Both the position numbers and the translations under genes were made by a program. DNA of 64,000 bases from Cordia subcordata (Eukaryota; Streptophyta; Magnoliopsida; Boraginales; Cordiaceae): positions 14,916,001 to 14,980,000 of the forward strand of contig JAPTOF010000005.1 in NCBI GenBank assembly GCA_028554755.1, given 5' to 3'. Shown one piece after another: positions 1 to 11,900 of this stretch; the first letter of the stretch is position 1; each line of letters opens with the position of its first letter. The notes beneath the pieces are model-generated. The model was not told where the DNA came from and ran no database searches. It saw only the letters and a program-made list of their open reading frames with translations.

Positions 1-2
1 AA

Positions 3-119
3 GTTTCAGAGGAAATTGAGTCAAAATTGATGCCGTCTAAAGAGACAAAAATTGATGGCTGCCCATCACTCACTCTTCTGGAAGCATGTTTTCATTTGCC
101 AGACCCAGGCATTGAATGA
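3..119 (+). CDS. Possible last exon of an upstream gene (partial)
   Basis: An open frame enters from the left edge and runs 38 codons to a TGA at 117-119, while the other two forward frames hit stops within about 30 bases. The encoded tail has ordinary protein-like composition (an acidic/lysine stretch, then a segment containing EACFHLPDPG), unlike the AT-rich junk that follows. I do not recognise the family. It could be the final exon of a gene lying left of the window, or chance; without the upstream sequence this cannot be decided. Confidence 0.3.
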   Translation, partial: VSEEIESKLMPSKETKIDGCPSLTLLEACFHLPDPGIE

Positions 120-1490
120 ACCGTCACAACTTCTGGCTTCTCCATGTCAAATATTAATTTTTAATTAGTTATAAAATAAAAAAAAAAGTAAGAAGATAAA
201 TATTTTTAAGTGAAATAAGTAGAAAAAAACATATTACTAATATATTAGCATAAACATATATAATATTATTAGAGATTTAATTTTTATAAATTGTTCTAGT
301 TATAATCTATTTTATTATTACAGTAACATTAATTTACTATTATTAAACTTTTTGTGCAATATTACTAGCTATATCATAAGTAGATCTAAATATTTTTCGT
401 CCATAGCAGAATAGCATACCTTCCAAAAACATGCCTTAAGTAGACCGTCATCCTACTTTGACCATATGAATGTTTGGTTTTCTTGGTTAAGTTGATACCG
501 TCCCTTGGTCAAAAAAATTGAACGTTGATTGTCAAAGTTTGGTCAACCCACTCTATTTATAATGCCAAAGTTTTTCATTTTTTTTTTCTAAGTATTTATA
601 AGACCGAAATTATATTGGAAAAATAGTTTAATTCACATTTTATATTAACTATTTTGTGCATTTGGGTGCTTATATTATGGTCTCTCACAAGGTGTTCGTT
701 TATTAAGCATTGAATTCCTCTTGTTATTGTTTACGCATGGTAAATATTTGTTTACTACCCCGCAACTATTTGTTTACTGATTATTTATTCAGTATCCTAC
801 GACTATTTGTATACTGACTATTTTGTTCAATACTCTACAACTATTTGTTTACTGACTTTCATATATACATCAAATATTTGTTCAATACACCACAACTATT
901 TGTTCACTGACTATTTTTTCATTAACCCACAACTATTTGTTCATCGACTTTTATATATACATCAAATATTTATTCTTTATCCTATAACTATTGTCTACTG
1001 CTTACACACTTATAGACATACAAACACAAACACATTTGCATGCATGCATACTTGAAGGTGAAGGTGGGCTTTAACGACGAATTGATCTTGGAGAGTCCAA
1101 ATATTGAGTGGGAGGTACGGTTATAATCGTGACGAGGAGAAGAAAAAATTGGTAGTTGCAGTGCGACGAAATGATATTGGAATCTTTACCGGCATGAAAA
1201 AGAAGACGACAGGATTTAATGGCAAACATGATGCACATCATTACGATCAGCGAAAAAATGCGAATTTTATGGTGGTCTTTATCTGACGTCAGATAACTGG
1301 TAGTGTCACCGGTGAAGCAAATAAGAGAAGAAGAGAGAGGTGATGAAAGAGAAATTAGAGGAGAGAGAAGCGCATGTTAGCTATATGCTTTTTCCTTTTT
1401 CTTAATACGTGAGGAAGTATGATGTTTAATAAAAGAGCACTGCGTGAGAGACAAGAGTATAATTTGCGGTGTAGATAACCCACCAACAAT
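120..1490. other. Intergenic, AT-rich; W-box cluster and degenerate repeat
   Basis: No gene is supported. Between 458 and 546 there are three WRKY W-box cores (TTGACC or its complement at 458-463, 507-512 and 541-546) plus a GTCAA core near 531. A degenerate tandem repeat lies at 740-1010 (listed separately). The short open frames here are low-complexity or lack any recognisable domain. Confidence 0.5.
740..1010. repeat. Degenerate tandem repeat built on an ACAACTATTTGTT unit
   Basis: The motif ACAACTATTTGTT(T/C)A recurs about every 37 to 55 bases (near 837, 891 and 928, with weaker copies on both sides). The 55- and 37-base spacings alternate, and the phrase ATATATACATCAAATATTT appears in every second unit. 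That points to a higher-order unit of about 92 bases. The open frame crossing it is a by-product of the repeat. Confidence 0.6.
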
Positions 1491-1524
1491 GAAATTTTTT
1501 TTTTTTGGGACAAAATACTACAAA

Positions 1525-1690
1525 TGTCACACCTCGAAACCTAAATTGTTAGGTTCGTGAGCGACTTTAGTGTTGTAAGTATAACAACTAATTATTTGGA
1601 CCCTTAAATAAATTGGTTTAAAATGATCTATTTAAATTATTAGTTACATCCAAACCAACCTTTTATATACGGCACCCTACAAATTTTTTA
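1525..1690 (+). mobile_element. LTR retrotransposon fragment (5' end of an LTR)
   Basis: The stretch starts TGTCACACCTCGAAACC and continues with a GTTCGTGAGCGACTTTAG phrase. This resembles the 5' end of many plant gypsy-type LTRs (TGTCACACCTCG...). No matching 3' LTR end, primer-binding site or coding region follows, so it is a truncated remnant. The right boundary is approximate. Confidence 0.4.
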
Positions 1691-2354
1691 GTTATAAAAA
1701 TTGATCAAAAGATATCAATATTATCAAAAACTAAATATAACATATTAAAAAGTTCAATTAAGAGAACAACCAATAAATATTGTAGTTTAAAGCTTCCAAT
1801 CATGGCAACATCTTGATTCAAAGTAATATTCTCTCCTGTAGGTGTTTCCTTCTAAATTATTGTGGATTTGCATTTATGCCTTAAAAGTGATAACGCAAAT
1901 TATTATGGTGCGTGGCTCTTGTGGCCCTAAATAATCAAGTGCTTCATGACATTAAAATGTGAAGTGATTATTCTGTAAAAAGATTTCGTAGTCAGAAGAG
2001 ACTATAACGTATATAGTTTTAGTTAAGAATCATGAAAAAAAAATTAGGTTTTCTATATTTAAAAAAATTTGTTTTTTTTGTTTCTTAATTTCTTTTTTTT
2101 TTAATGTTCTTATTTAAAAAAAAAGTTATAAATGTATAAATGCGTAATGCGTTTGCCAATTAATCACGGAAAACAAATTTTATATAGCTCGGCTCTAAAA
2201 CGGGTTAAAGCTTTTCCCCCCTTCTCGCCGTGATTAAACAAATTTTCTCTTTCCCACTATACTCATTCGCGTGATCATTCTGCTTTTGAAGTATCATGCA
2301 TGGCTCTGGTGGTCTTAATAGCAGGAACCAATCATGTTCATTTTGTGCACTTAA

Positions 2355-2560
2355 GGCTCGTTTTTGGATTGATTTTTTCAAAAATATTTTATTTAGTAAC
2401 TTTTAAAAAGTATTTTTTTAAAAAGTTGAAAATTCTAATTTCTAAAAAAAATTGTATTTAAGTTTTGTTTAGAATATCATCCTTTTTAAAAGCTGTGCTA
2501 AATAGTTATTATAAAAACAATGTACCATTTTTTTAAACAATACTTTTCTCTGGAAAAAAG
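2355..2560. mobile_element. Degenerate Tourist-like MITE, right end lost
   Basis: It begins GGCTCGTTTTTGGATTGATT just after a TTAA and stays similar to the intact element at 2637-2846 for most of its length, including the internal AAAAAGTTGAAAATTCTA phrase. The right terminal inverted repeat is missing or decayed, so the end is approximate. Confidence 0.45.
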
Positions 2561-2636
2561 AAAAAAAGTCCATGCACACATGTCCTTATCCAGCTACATC
2601 TTTCATTTCTTAAAACTTTTCATGAACAAATAATAA

Positions 2637-2846
2637 GGGCTCGTTTGGATTGGCTTTTTTTAACAGCTTTTGAAAAATAGTTTTTTTGAAGAAGTTGAAA
2701 ATTCTAGCTTCTAAGAAAAGCTGTATTTGAGCTTTTTTTAGAGTTTCAGCTTTTTTGAGAGTCAAATCAAATAGTTGTTACAAATTTAATGTAACTTTTT
2801 TTAAAAAAAATATTTTTTTCTAAAAAAAATCAATCCAAACAAACCC
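2637..2846. mobile_element. Tourist-like MITE with TAA target duplication
   Basis: This is a 210-bp non-autonomous element. The left end GGGCTCGTTTGGATTG pairs with the right end CAATCCAAACAAACCC as an imperfect terminal inverted repeat. It is flanked on both sides by TAA (2634-2636 and 2847-2849), the three-base target duplication typical of PIF/Harbinger transposition. There is no coding capacity. Confidence 0.8.
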
Positions 2847-2849
2847 TAA

Positions 2850-3541
2850 GCTGGCCTAGCTGACTTGTAAAGAAAAAAGCTCCTTACATATATAGTTGCA
2901 GTGTAATTATTTGGTTGGTGTGATTATCACATGCACGATTAGACATCTGGACGAAGTTGTCAAATGCCTTGGAAACAAAAACTTTATATTTGTCCTAGCC
3001 AAACAATGAACACCAAAAAAACAAAACCCTGAGTAGCGGATTTTTATATTGCTAACCAGAGTGTAATTCGTGCGATGAACGAAATAAATGATAAATAAGT
3101 ACTTTTCTATATTATAGATAATTTTTATCCCTCGAAATATATTATTCAAATATTACAAGAGTCGAGAAAGATTTTTTTTTAAAAATAGATATTGAACCAA
3201 AGTATTAAAAAAATAATATAAATTGTCTAGCTCAACCACCCAAAAAAACGAGGAGGAGCCAAAGAACCATGTCCAGCGTACGTGTTGACCAAAATATGTG
3301 GACTCTTGTAAAATTTTTCTTTCAAACAAAGTAGTGAAGCTAGGTGGGAACTTGGCCAAAATAGTTGTATGGTAAAACTTTGGTTTAAGAAATAATTTTT
3401 GAGAAAAATAATAGTTAAAGTATTTTGGAAACTAAATGCATTAGTTTTGGAATTATTTTAATAGAGGAAATTTTTTTAGGGGAAAATTTGAAAAACATGA
3501 TAACACATGACATTGTTGAAAAAGATATATACCTTATTTTA

Positions 3542-3572
<31 letters not shown>

Positions 3573-4351
3573 GATTTGTTGCTAGCAAGGGAGGAAAAAT
3601 AGAACGTTTTCTGTCGGTAACACACCGATGTTACCTTAACTCTTTAGTTCTTTCACAGTATGTGCAAGACATTCCATTTGGTGAATGTTCAAAGGATATT
3701 TGTTGCCAAAACTCATCAAGTGCATTTAATAACTTGACGTTGTCAAGATAGGAAAAGGGCAAAAAAAAAAAAAATCTTCTAGTTTAATTCTAACCCTACT
3801 TTTGTGTATGTTACAATTGCTATTAGAGTGAAATTAACATAAGAAATTATTAAAATAAAAAGTAAAGATTGTTATTATAATAAAATTGTGATAAAGATTT
3901 TTTTTTAAAAAAAAAGATGTATATTTGATTGCCTTGTCAATCTTTTATAGAGAGAAATAAAGAACTCATTCAAAATGATTCGTTAAAAATATATATATAT
4001 TGGGCCAACGTTCAACATGACTCTAAGCCATCCTATTGGTAGAACTTATGATGAAACATTCAGCGTAAAATATAGGTTTATTAATAAACTAATACTAATC
4101 TCAGATTTTGATTGATCATTCTACTCTCAAACATTTCTTTATTTCATCCTTGAACATGCACAATTGTTCACATTGCTATCGCCACTTAAAATATTCAAAT
4201 ATAATATTGTTATTTATGACGCTTCTGATTCTAGAATGTCCAACTCTTTCCATTCTCGATTCAACTAACAACGTCATAAAATATATGTTTATTAATAAAC
4301 TAATGTTAATGTCCTCACATGTGGCCCTGTTGCTTATCTGCTCATATTTTT
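2850..4351. other. Intergenic, no gene seen
   Basis: AT-rich DNA with homopolymer runs, a (TA)n tract at about 3543-3565, and only short open frames without recognisable domains. Nothing here is supported as a gene. Confidence 0.5.
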
Positions 4352-5421
4352 GGGGTCATTTGATTTATAAAATCTTATATATTTTTAGGAATATAAAGTT
4401 AAAAATGTTGAATTTTTATATTTGGTTCACATAATAAAAATATATTCCTATAAATGTCACATTCCCAATAATCTAATATTCCCACGAATTGGTTAACTTT
4501 GATTCTCAGAGGTCAAAATATTACATTCTCAAGTTGTGGGAATGTGAAGAATAAATCAAAAAGACCAAAAAGGTCATTTTTTAGACGTTCTCGTGTACAA
4601 TAAAAATTTGACAATAATAACTAAAAACTTAATTACTTAAAAAATAAAGGATAAAATAAAAATAATTATAAACTAATCAATGATAAAATAAATAATTTAA
4701 TTAATGATAAAATAAATAAAGAAATCATCAAAAATAAAAATAAATTCAACAAAAATAAAAAATAAAAAATGAAATAGAAAATATATAATTTAAAAATTAG
4801 AAAAAGTAATAAAATTTAATAATAAAATAGTTAAAAATAAAAAATTAATTTAAAACTAATAATAAAAATAATTAAAAATAAAAATAAGTAAATTCTAATT
4901 AAATAAAAATAAAAAATAACGATAAAGTGAATTAAATTAACTAATCAATTGAAAAATTAACTAAAATTTATAATAATTGAAAATAATTAATTAATAAATT
5001 AAATAAAAAGTTAATAAAATGAAAAATTAAATAATTTAGATTTTAATAAAAATGATGAATGAATGAATGAATTATTAATAAAAAATTATAATAAATAATT
5101 AATTGATTAAAAATTATAAAATTAATAATTAATAATGACAAGTTTATTTAATTAATAATTAATTGAAATTGAAATTAAAAATATTGAAATAAATTAATTT
5201 ATATTTTATAATATTTTTTTGAACTAGAGACACTTAAAAATAGATCAAGATTTTTAGCAATGTTACATTTAAACCAAACATAAGCATTTAGCATTCCTAA
5301 AAATACTCCAAAATTTTCCTAAGAATCCTTTTGGTTACCAAACAGTTTTCATATTATTCTTGAAAATTTTTGGAATTTGATTCCTAAAAATAATTTTTCA
5401 TTTCTTAAACCAAATGCTCTC
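4352..5421. mobile_element. Candidate 1.07-kb non-autonomous DNA transposon, extremely AT-rich core
   Basis: The left end (GGGGTCATTTGATTTATAAA, then TATTTTTAGGAAT) is matched in inverted orientation by the right end (reverse complement GAGAGCATTTGGTTTAAGAA, then TATTTTTAGGAAT). The terminal inverted repeats are imperfect and about 45 bases long. The core, roughly 4600-5220, is almost only A and T with AATAA/TTAAT phrases. A clear target duplication is not visible (TTT versus TTA), so the class is uncertain; hAT or PIF-like are both possible. Confidence 0.5.
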
Positions 5422-6435
5422 TTAGCACTTTATTTGTTTAAGCTTCGTTATTCCAGCTTAACATGTGAAAATTATACACACACATATCAATGAGTTTAAG
5501 AACTCTTAAAAAGTGCCACGTGACATTTTAAGAGACCTATTAAAAAGCAATTTATTATTTGTGATCTCATTGCAATTAATTTCATTTGGACCACAAAGAA
5601 GCATATTAGACTAAATTCATTATGGGTTTTTCCCCTAAGAAAAAGGCCTCAAATCTTCAAACCCAATATTGAAAGGTACCAAATATTTTGACGCTTTAGT
5701 TTGTATAAATTTTAACATGTCTAATTTTTTAGTGTTGCATGCTTGGATTTTTACATATGTGTTAAAGTCAGACGAGACAAGTTAATTATCAATCAATCTT
5801 GTGAAAAGATTGAATAAAAATTAAAATAATTCTTTTTCTCTGTCTTTTTCTTAAAAAGTTCATTAACAGTGAGCTTCCATGCATTTACTTCAATGTTAAA
5901 TATAATAAATAAATATAACTAAATCCTCTTTATAAGCTTAAGCTTTTAAATAAGATGATAAATCTAATATGGTATAAGAGTCCAAGTCATGGATTCAAAA
6001 CTCATTGCCACTTATTTTTAAAAAAATATTAAATTGTCACGTGCAAACTTTAAATAAATCACGTTGCAAGTGAGGGGTTGTGGTAAATATAATAAATAAA
6101 TATAACCAAATTATCTCTACAAACTTAAACTTTTTGATGAGGTGGTAAATTTAATATCAATAAATAATGACTCAAACTCAAGGCTTATACAAGAAATTTT
6201 TTTTATTTGAAATTTTTCTAATTCCTATTAAAAGTGTGAATTTAGAATTAGAATTAAAAATTTAGAAAGTAAATCCTAAAATTACAATTTAATTTTATAT
6301 TTAGATTTTGAATATTTGTCAGAATTAGAACTTAGAATTTAGATGTGATAGAGATAAAGTGCAATAGAATTTGAAATTTATACCTATATCTGTATATTTT
6401 TCTATATAGTAATAATAGTTGAAGTCGTAGTAGTA

Positions 6436-6472
<37 letters not shown>

Positions 6473-6892
6473 GAAGAAGAAGAAGAAGTTATACCTCATT
6501 AAAATTTATGAAACTTGATGAGATGTCATGTCATCTTTTCATTCATATTTTTTGGTTCCATTTCTATTAGTTAGTCCTTTTATTCCCCCCTCTTTAGTTA
6601 GTCTATTAGTTAGTTAGCCTTCAACACCAACAAGTGAAAAAATTACCAAATAATCCTCATAGATTTTTATCTTTTACATTAGCCTTCGGTGTTTCAAAAG
6701 ATCCAAACCAACTCCTATTTTAGTTTCAAAGAGTGGTCAATTTAATTATTATTGCTAAATATTTAATTAAAAAATTGACTAAAACTAAAATGTCATAACT
6801 CAATTATTTTTTCTAATTGAAAACATTTATTAAATAAAGTACACGAGGACTCTAAAGTCATGACTAGTGTTTGAGAGTAATTATAGGATGTT
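5422..6892. other. Intergenic with decayed LTR remnants and a microsatellite
   Basis: Two related segments (about 5897-5975 and 6085-6165) share GTAAATATAATAAATAAATATAA and an AAGCTTAA/AAACTTAAAC...GATGAGGTGGTAAATTTAAT phrase like that found just before primer-binding sites in plant Copia elements. A degenerate TGGTATAAGAG follows the first. They look like old LTR ends. No gene is seen. Confidence 0.4.
6437..6488. repeat. (TAA)n-(GAA)n compound microsatellite
   Basis: About 11 AAT/TAA units run directly into about five GAA/AAG units. Confidence 0.9.
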
Positions 6893-6960
6893 TAAAAAAG
6901 AAAAAGATACAAAAAAAAATCCCATTTTAGAAATGAGAAAATCATGATAGCAAGTCCTAA
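6893..6960 (+). repeat. Left copy of a direct repeat flanking the Helitron pair
   Basis: This segment (containing GATACAAAAAAAAATCCC and ending CAAGTCCTAA) recurs nearly unchanged at about 7533-7605. The left copy is followed immediately by the Helitron start at 6961; the right copy continues TTGTTTTC with no Helitron. Confidence 0.75.
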
Positions 6961-7288
6961 TCTATACTATAATAAAGCAAAATAAGCTATGATTTTATGC
7001 TGTCAAGTGACACTCTCTATGACAAACTTTCCATAATTACTTATCAATTAAATATGTCCATTATTGCGTCATTTTATGTTTTCCATCATTTATTCAATTC
7101 TATTCCTATATTAAACGTTTTAATTTAATTAATATTATGCCCGTTCTTTATATATATCATCATTGTTTTATTAATTCCATAGTATATAATTATTTTAATA
7201 ATTATTTAGTAAGATGCAAAAATTTTATAATTTTAATATATTTAATTGCATACGTCGCTCCTCGTGCATCGCACGGGTGTTACACTAG
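6961..7288 (+). mobile_element. Non-autonomous Helitron, complete ends (copy 1)
   Basis: It starts TCTATACTAT directly after an A and ends CTAG directly before a T, as expected for Helitron insertion between A and T without target duplication. Just upstream of the 3' end is the typical hairpin CGTGC-ATC-GCACG (7263-7275), then ten bases before CTAG. It is 328 bp with no coding capacity. The same family recurs at 7291-7525 and 32102-32352. Confidence 0.85.
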
Positions 7289-7290
7289 TT

Positions 7291-7525
7291 ATTTAATAAA
7301 GCAAAATAAGTTGTAATTTCGTGCTGTCAAGTGGCGCTCTATATGACAAGCTTTCCACAATTACTTATCAATTAAATATGCCAATTCTTAGGTCATTTTT
7401 TGTTTTCCTCATTTATTTAGTTCTATTCCTATATTAAATGTTTTAATTTAATTAATATTATGCCCTTCTTTATATATATCATCATTGTTTTATTAAGTCC
7501 ATAGTATATAATTGTTTCACACTAG
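7291..7525 (+). mobile_element. Non-autonomous Helitron, truncated tandem copy 2
   Basis: It lies head-to-tail directly behind copy 1. It shares AATAAAGCAAAATAAG, TGCTGTCAAGTG and AATATGCC...TTAATATTATGCCC with copy 1 but lacks the 5' TCTATACT terminus. An internal deletion has removed the segment carrying the 3' hairpin, yet the end still reads CACACTAG before a T. Confidence 0.75.
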
Positions 7526-7532
7526 TTGTTTT

Positions 7533-7605
7533 CTAAAAGAAAAGGATACAAAAAAAAAAAATCCCATTTTAGAAATGAGAAAATCATGACAGCAAGTCCT
7601 AATTG
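7533..7605 (+). repeat. Right copy of the direct repeat flanking the Helitron pair
   Basis: It matches 6893-6960 with few differences (for example GACAGC for GATAGC). It ends CAAGTCCTAA followed by TTGTTTTC, so it looks like the site without a Helitron. Confidence 0.75.
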
Positions 7606-8870
7606 TTTTCTCTTTTCAAATTCATCCTCCTTATTTCGAAAATTCATATTAATTTGCATTATTCTAGAAAGTGGTGATTTTAATATCTATCCTTAGATAT
7701 TCAACAAAAAATGCCTAAAATGAGTAACTCAATCATCTATCTAATTGGAAATATTCACGGGAAGTTTAGAACAAAAAACAAAACACACAAAAAAGTACTT
7801 TATAATTCTTTTAAAAATAAAAAATATTAAAAAGATAAATAAGATTGTGCCCAAAAATTACTAGTTTATTATAATATATTCTGCGTTTTATATAAGATTA
7901 TTTATTTTAATAAGACAACATCATTTACAAAAGGGTTATGTTTTTAGTATGACTCGATATATAATTATGTTCTCAAGTTAAAAATAATATGGAAGTATTC
8001 ATGTGACATCTTAACAATGTTATTCTTAGACTCTAAGTTTCTCATGAATGTTGGCTTACATTATTGGGCCCTTGTTGTACTATTTTCATGTTTTAAATAA
8101 TTTATATTTCTTGCCTAAAAAATAAAGAAATGAATTTTGGGCGAAAATTAAATATATGGAAAGAATAAATATGCTACCAAAGACTTAGTGGTCAAGTGAT
8201 ATGTTTCTTATATTTAGTGTGAGTGGTCTGGATATCAATTCCTTTTAATTGTATGTACTTGAACTTTGGCTTACCTTAAAGTGGAAGAATAAATCTGCCC
8301 ATGACATTATAACATACTTTTAGTATTTTGTACATAGTTATTTATTTTTAATAAAGATGAAAAATGTTGTTTTATACATAAATTGGTTTGGCATTAAAAT
8401 CTGCATATTTAAGGAAACATATATACAGATATTAGATTAATACATTAATAAGTAAATTAACAATCAATAATTTTATCTTTAAAATATCCGCGGCATAAGC
8501 ACAAAAATATTATTCTCAAAATTTTAAAAGAAATAACTTTTTCATATTTTATATCAATGAAATATAAATTTAACATTAAGGATGCATTGTTACACTCGTT
8601 CTTATAAATAATAAATAAACAATATTTAATACTGATAATAAACTATAAATATATAATTAAAAAATGAAAATAATTTAATAACGGGTAATTCTAGGTCGCT
8701 GACGAGAATAGAAAGTCCTGTGGAATATTGGAATGGGTTTGCTTTTGCCAACACCAAGCCAACTAAGGTGGCCCTTTTTAATTATCACAAATAGGAGAAA
8801 GAAAATAAAACAAAATAAAATAAAATAAAATAAAAGTCAAGAAAAGGCGTACCAAAATAGTAATTTTCGT
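7606..8870. other. Intergenic; distal upstream region of the clathrin adaptor gene
   Basis: AT-rich, no gene seen. A dispersed repeat at about 8178-8300 (AGTGGTCAAGTG, then a TACTTGAACTTTGGCTTACCTTA phrase) resembles 23240-23340. A (TAAAA)n run lies near 8808-8833. Confidence 0.5.
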
Positions 8871-8912
8871 TCATTCATTTCCATTTTTTCTTTCTCTCAC
8901 ACACACGACACA

Positions 8913-8955
8913 CAGTAGAGAGAAAGAGAGAGAGAGAGAGGGAGAGAGAGGGGAA
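8913..8955. repeat. (AG)n microsatellite in the 5' leader of the clathrin adaptor gene
   Basis: A purine-rich GA tract ends about 45 bases before the start codon at 8998. GA/CT tracts in 5' leaders are common in plant housekeeping genes and may bind GAGA-type factors; here that is inference. Confidence 0.7.
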
Positions 8956-8997
8956 GGGAGAGAAAGAAGGCGATCTCAACGGCGACGGAAAAATCCA

Positions 8998-11900
8998 ATG
9001 GGAACGCTTCAGACTTGGAGAAAAGCGTACGGCGCTCTCAAAGACCACACCACTGTTGGCCTCGCCCATGTCAATAGCGATTTCAAGGTCCCCTTTTTCA
9101 TCTCTCTTTTTATTTTTATTTTTAATTTTTACCACATACAAAGAAAAATCAACATATATGATACATATAATAGTTTGTGGCTTTGATTTGATGGTTTTTT
9201 TTCCCTTGATATTTCTTTTTTTTTTTGGTGTTGAAATTAGGATGTGGATGTGGCGATCGTTAAGGCTACAAACCATGTTGAGTCACCACCGAAAGAGAGA
9301 CACGTTAGAAGTGAGTTTTTTTTTTTAAATATTATATATATATATTGTTTTTCCTTATCTATATAAATAGATCCGGAACCTTTGGATATAATCTAGTTAG
9401 TTTACTATTGTGAACTTATGAGAAAAGTAATTTGTCACTTGGGTTTAATATTATTTTTGGGAATATATTTCAAATTGTGATTTGGGTCTTTTATGTTTTG
9501 GTGAGAACAACTGGGGATATGGGTTTTAGATTTTATGCGGAAATGATGAAAATTGCCTCGCAATGCACGAGACAGGGGAAGGGTCGTGTCTGTCTTGGGT
9601 TTACTGTGCACAGCCTTACTTTATCTTGCATTTTCGCAAGATGCTATTTCCACTACTTGAATCCGGGTTTTGTAGGCAGCGCGGTGATAGTTTCACTACT
9701 GCGCAACAGTTTCACTGTTGCCCAATGGCTTGGCCTCTGATATTTTACTGTTATTAAGTGATAAAAGAGATCAATAGTCACTTGGGTTTTAGTAGTATAT
9801 GGGGAGTATATGTTGCCTTGTGATTTCGGTTTTTGATGCTGTTGTGAAAAAAATGTGAATTTTGGGACATGGGTTTCAGTTTTATGTTTGAAATTACTTG
9901 AATTGGTGGGTTGGGAATTTGTGAATATTGGGATATGGGATTTGTGTTAAAATGGGAGAATACTGGCGAGGTTATTGTGGCTCTGGTGTTCCTTGCAGAG
10001 ATTTTGGCTGCCACATCTGCCATTCGACCTCGTGCTGATGTTGCATACTGCATACATGCACTTGCTAGGCGATTGGGGAAGACACGTAATTGGACGGTAT
10101 GGATTCTGATGCCAGTGGTGTTTCAATTATGGTCAACCCATATCATATGTGATCATATGCAGTTGAGATGTCATTTTGCAAAGCCAATTTATTGTTGAAG
10201 TTTCAAGACTAAGTATGCTACTTTAAAAGAAAGTCCATGTTGCATTCTCTCTCACTTGTTTGATAATTTTTAAATTATGGCAATCTTTTGCTGATGAAAA
10301 AAGTGACTGTCTTTCAAAAATGGTGGCTTTGGTGCTGTATGGTGTTTATTTATTTGAATATCTTTTAACCATTCTGTGTCTATTGGTGGAGTCATTACTT
10401 CTTTTTCTGCCCTTTCTTGTGTATCTTGTTGTATATTTTTAGCTTTAGGAGGAGTAGTTGGAGTGTAAAGCTTCCTTTCTTGATGAACTTGTGTTGAATT
10501 TTGGAAAGTCATTTATCCTTCTTAACTATTGTTTCACATGAATTCACATATCCTTATATGCTGTGGTTAGTTTATTATTCACATGAACTCACATGCCCTT
10601 ATATTCCATGGTTAGTTTATTATTATCTTCCGACATCTGTTGGAATAATCTGTTTGAAGAGTTGATAATGTCAGAATGGAGGTTTAGGTTGGCATAGAAG
10701 TCTATTTTAACAATGAAGTGTGTCGGTAATGGATTGGTAAATTGAAAGCTGTATACAGGATTCATTATAAATGCTTCTTAAATTAATGTTAATTCTCAAT
10801 TTTTCTTCTCCAATGTAGCTTATGGTGGCTAGTGAATTGTTATTGTAGTATGCTTCAGTGGATATGGTCTTTTTTGACAAATTTGATGTTAGATCAATCA
10901 GTATAATGTGGACTCTTGCTTTCTCTGATAATAGTTTACTTCTCTTATATAGTTTTGCCGACTTGGCTGCAGAGTGCCTCTTTCTCTGTCTTTGGAATGT
11001 TGTCAATTGGTCCTAGTCTCTAAATGAGTATGTAGCAAGTCGTTTTTATAGATGCTGGTTCCTTAAACAAAATGACTGGAGTGCTGCCTTCTTATTTCTT
11101 TAGCAAGTAATTTATCCCTTAGTCTGGATTTTTTTCTTCTTCTTTTTGAAGTTAGTATAATCATCTCTGCAATTTGATGGATTGAGGCGTTCACATCGAT
11201 TGGGAGCCCATTTTTCTTTGATCTCAGTATTAACTAAGAATGTTGGATGTCCTAGCTGTAGTTTAGGTGTTGATTTTGGTTTGACTACACTTCTCAAATG
11301 ACTGTTGATATCTATTATCTGACTTACAAATTTTTTGTTCCACTGTTGCTTTTGGATAAACTAGATGACATGTTGGCCCTTGTTAAAATCAGAGGACCAA
11401 TTGTTTGATCTGGGTTGGAGACTTGTCTGTGATACTGGTCTGCCAAAAGAACATTTCATCAGCATTGTTCAGCTTCTTAATGCTACCATGGTCCTGCAAT
11501 TTTCTGCTAATCAAGTATCAAGCTTAGGCATGGTTTTCTTTTTGAAAGGCATGCTACTGAGACATTTATCACCACTGCTCTTGTAACTGTTTGCTGTTTG
11601 TATCTTTCAGCTGATATGACAAAATGAGGAAAATTTGGGTCATCTAGCGTAGCTTCCATGAGCTTAAGCTACCATGCCAACATCTGGTGTTATTTGAAAG
11701 TTTGTGTTCCTCTTGGTGAATCAAACACAGTATGCATGTACTATTAGTGGTTACTTGACTTGTCCTTTGTCATGGTAGCTAATAATCTGATCTGATGGTT
11801 GTTTGGATTTGGCAAGTTGGCTTGCTTTTAGCTTGGTGGAAGAAACAACTTTAAGTGAGATAAAAGAGAAGGTTGGTCGAGGTAGGGTGGTTTGCAGGCA

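Noticed and set aside
807..1055. 82-aa open frame
   Set aside because: Encoded entirely by the degenerate tandem repeat; the apparent protein repeats only mirror it.
4108..4434. 108-aa hydrophobic open frame
   Set aside because: Composition follows AT-rich DNA, no family resemblance, and its end runs into the inverted-repeat element at 4352.
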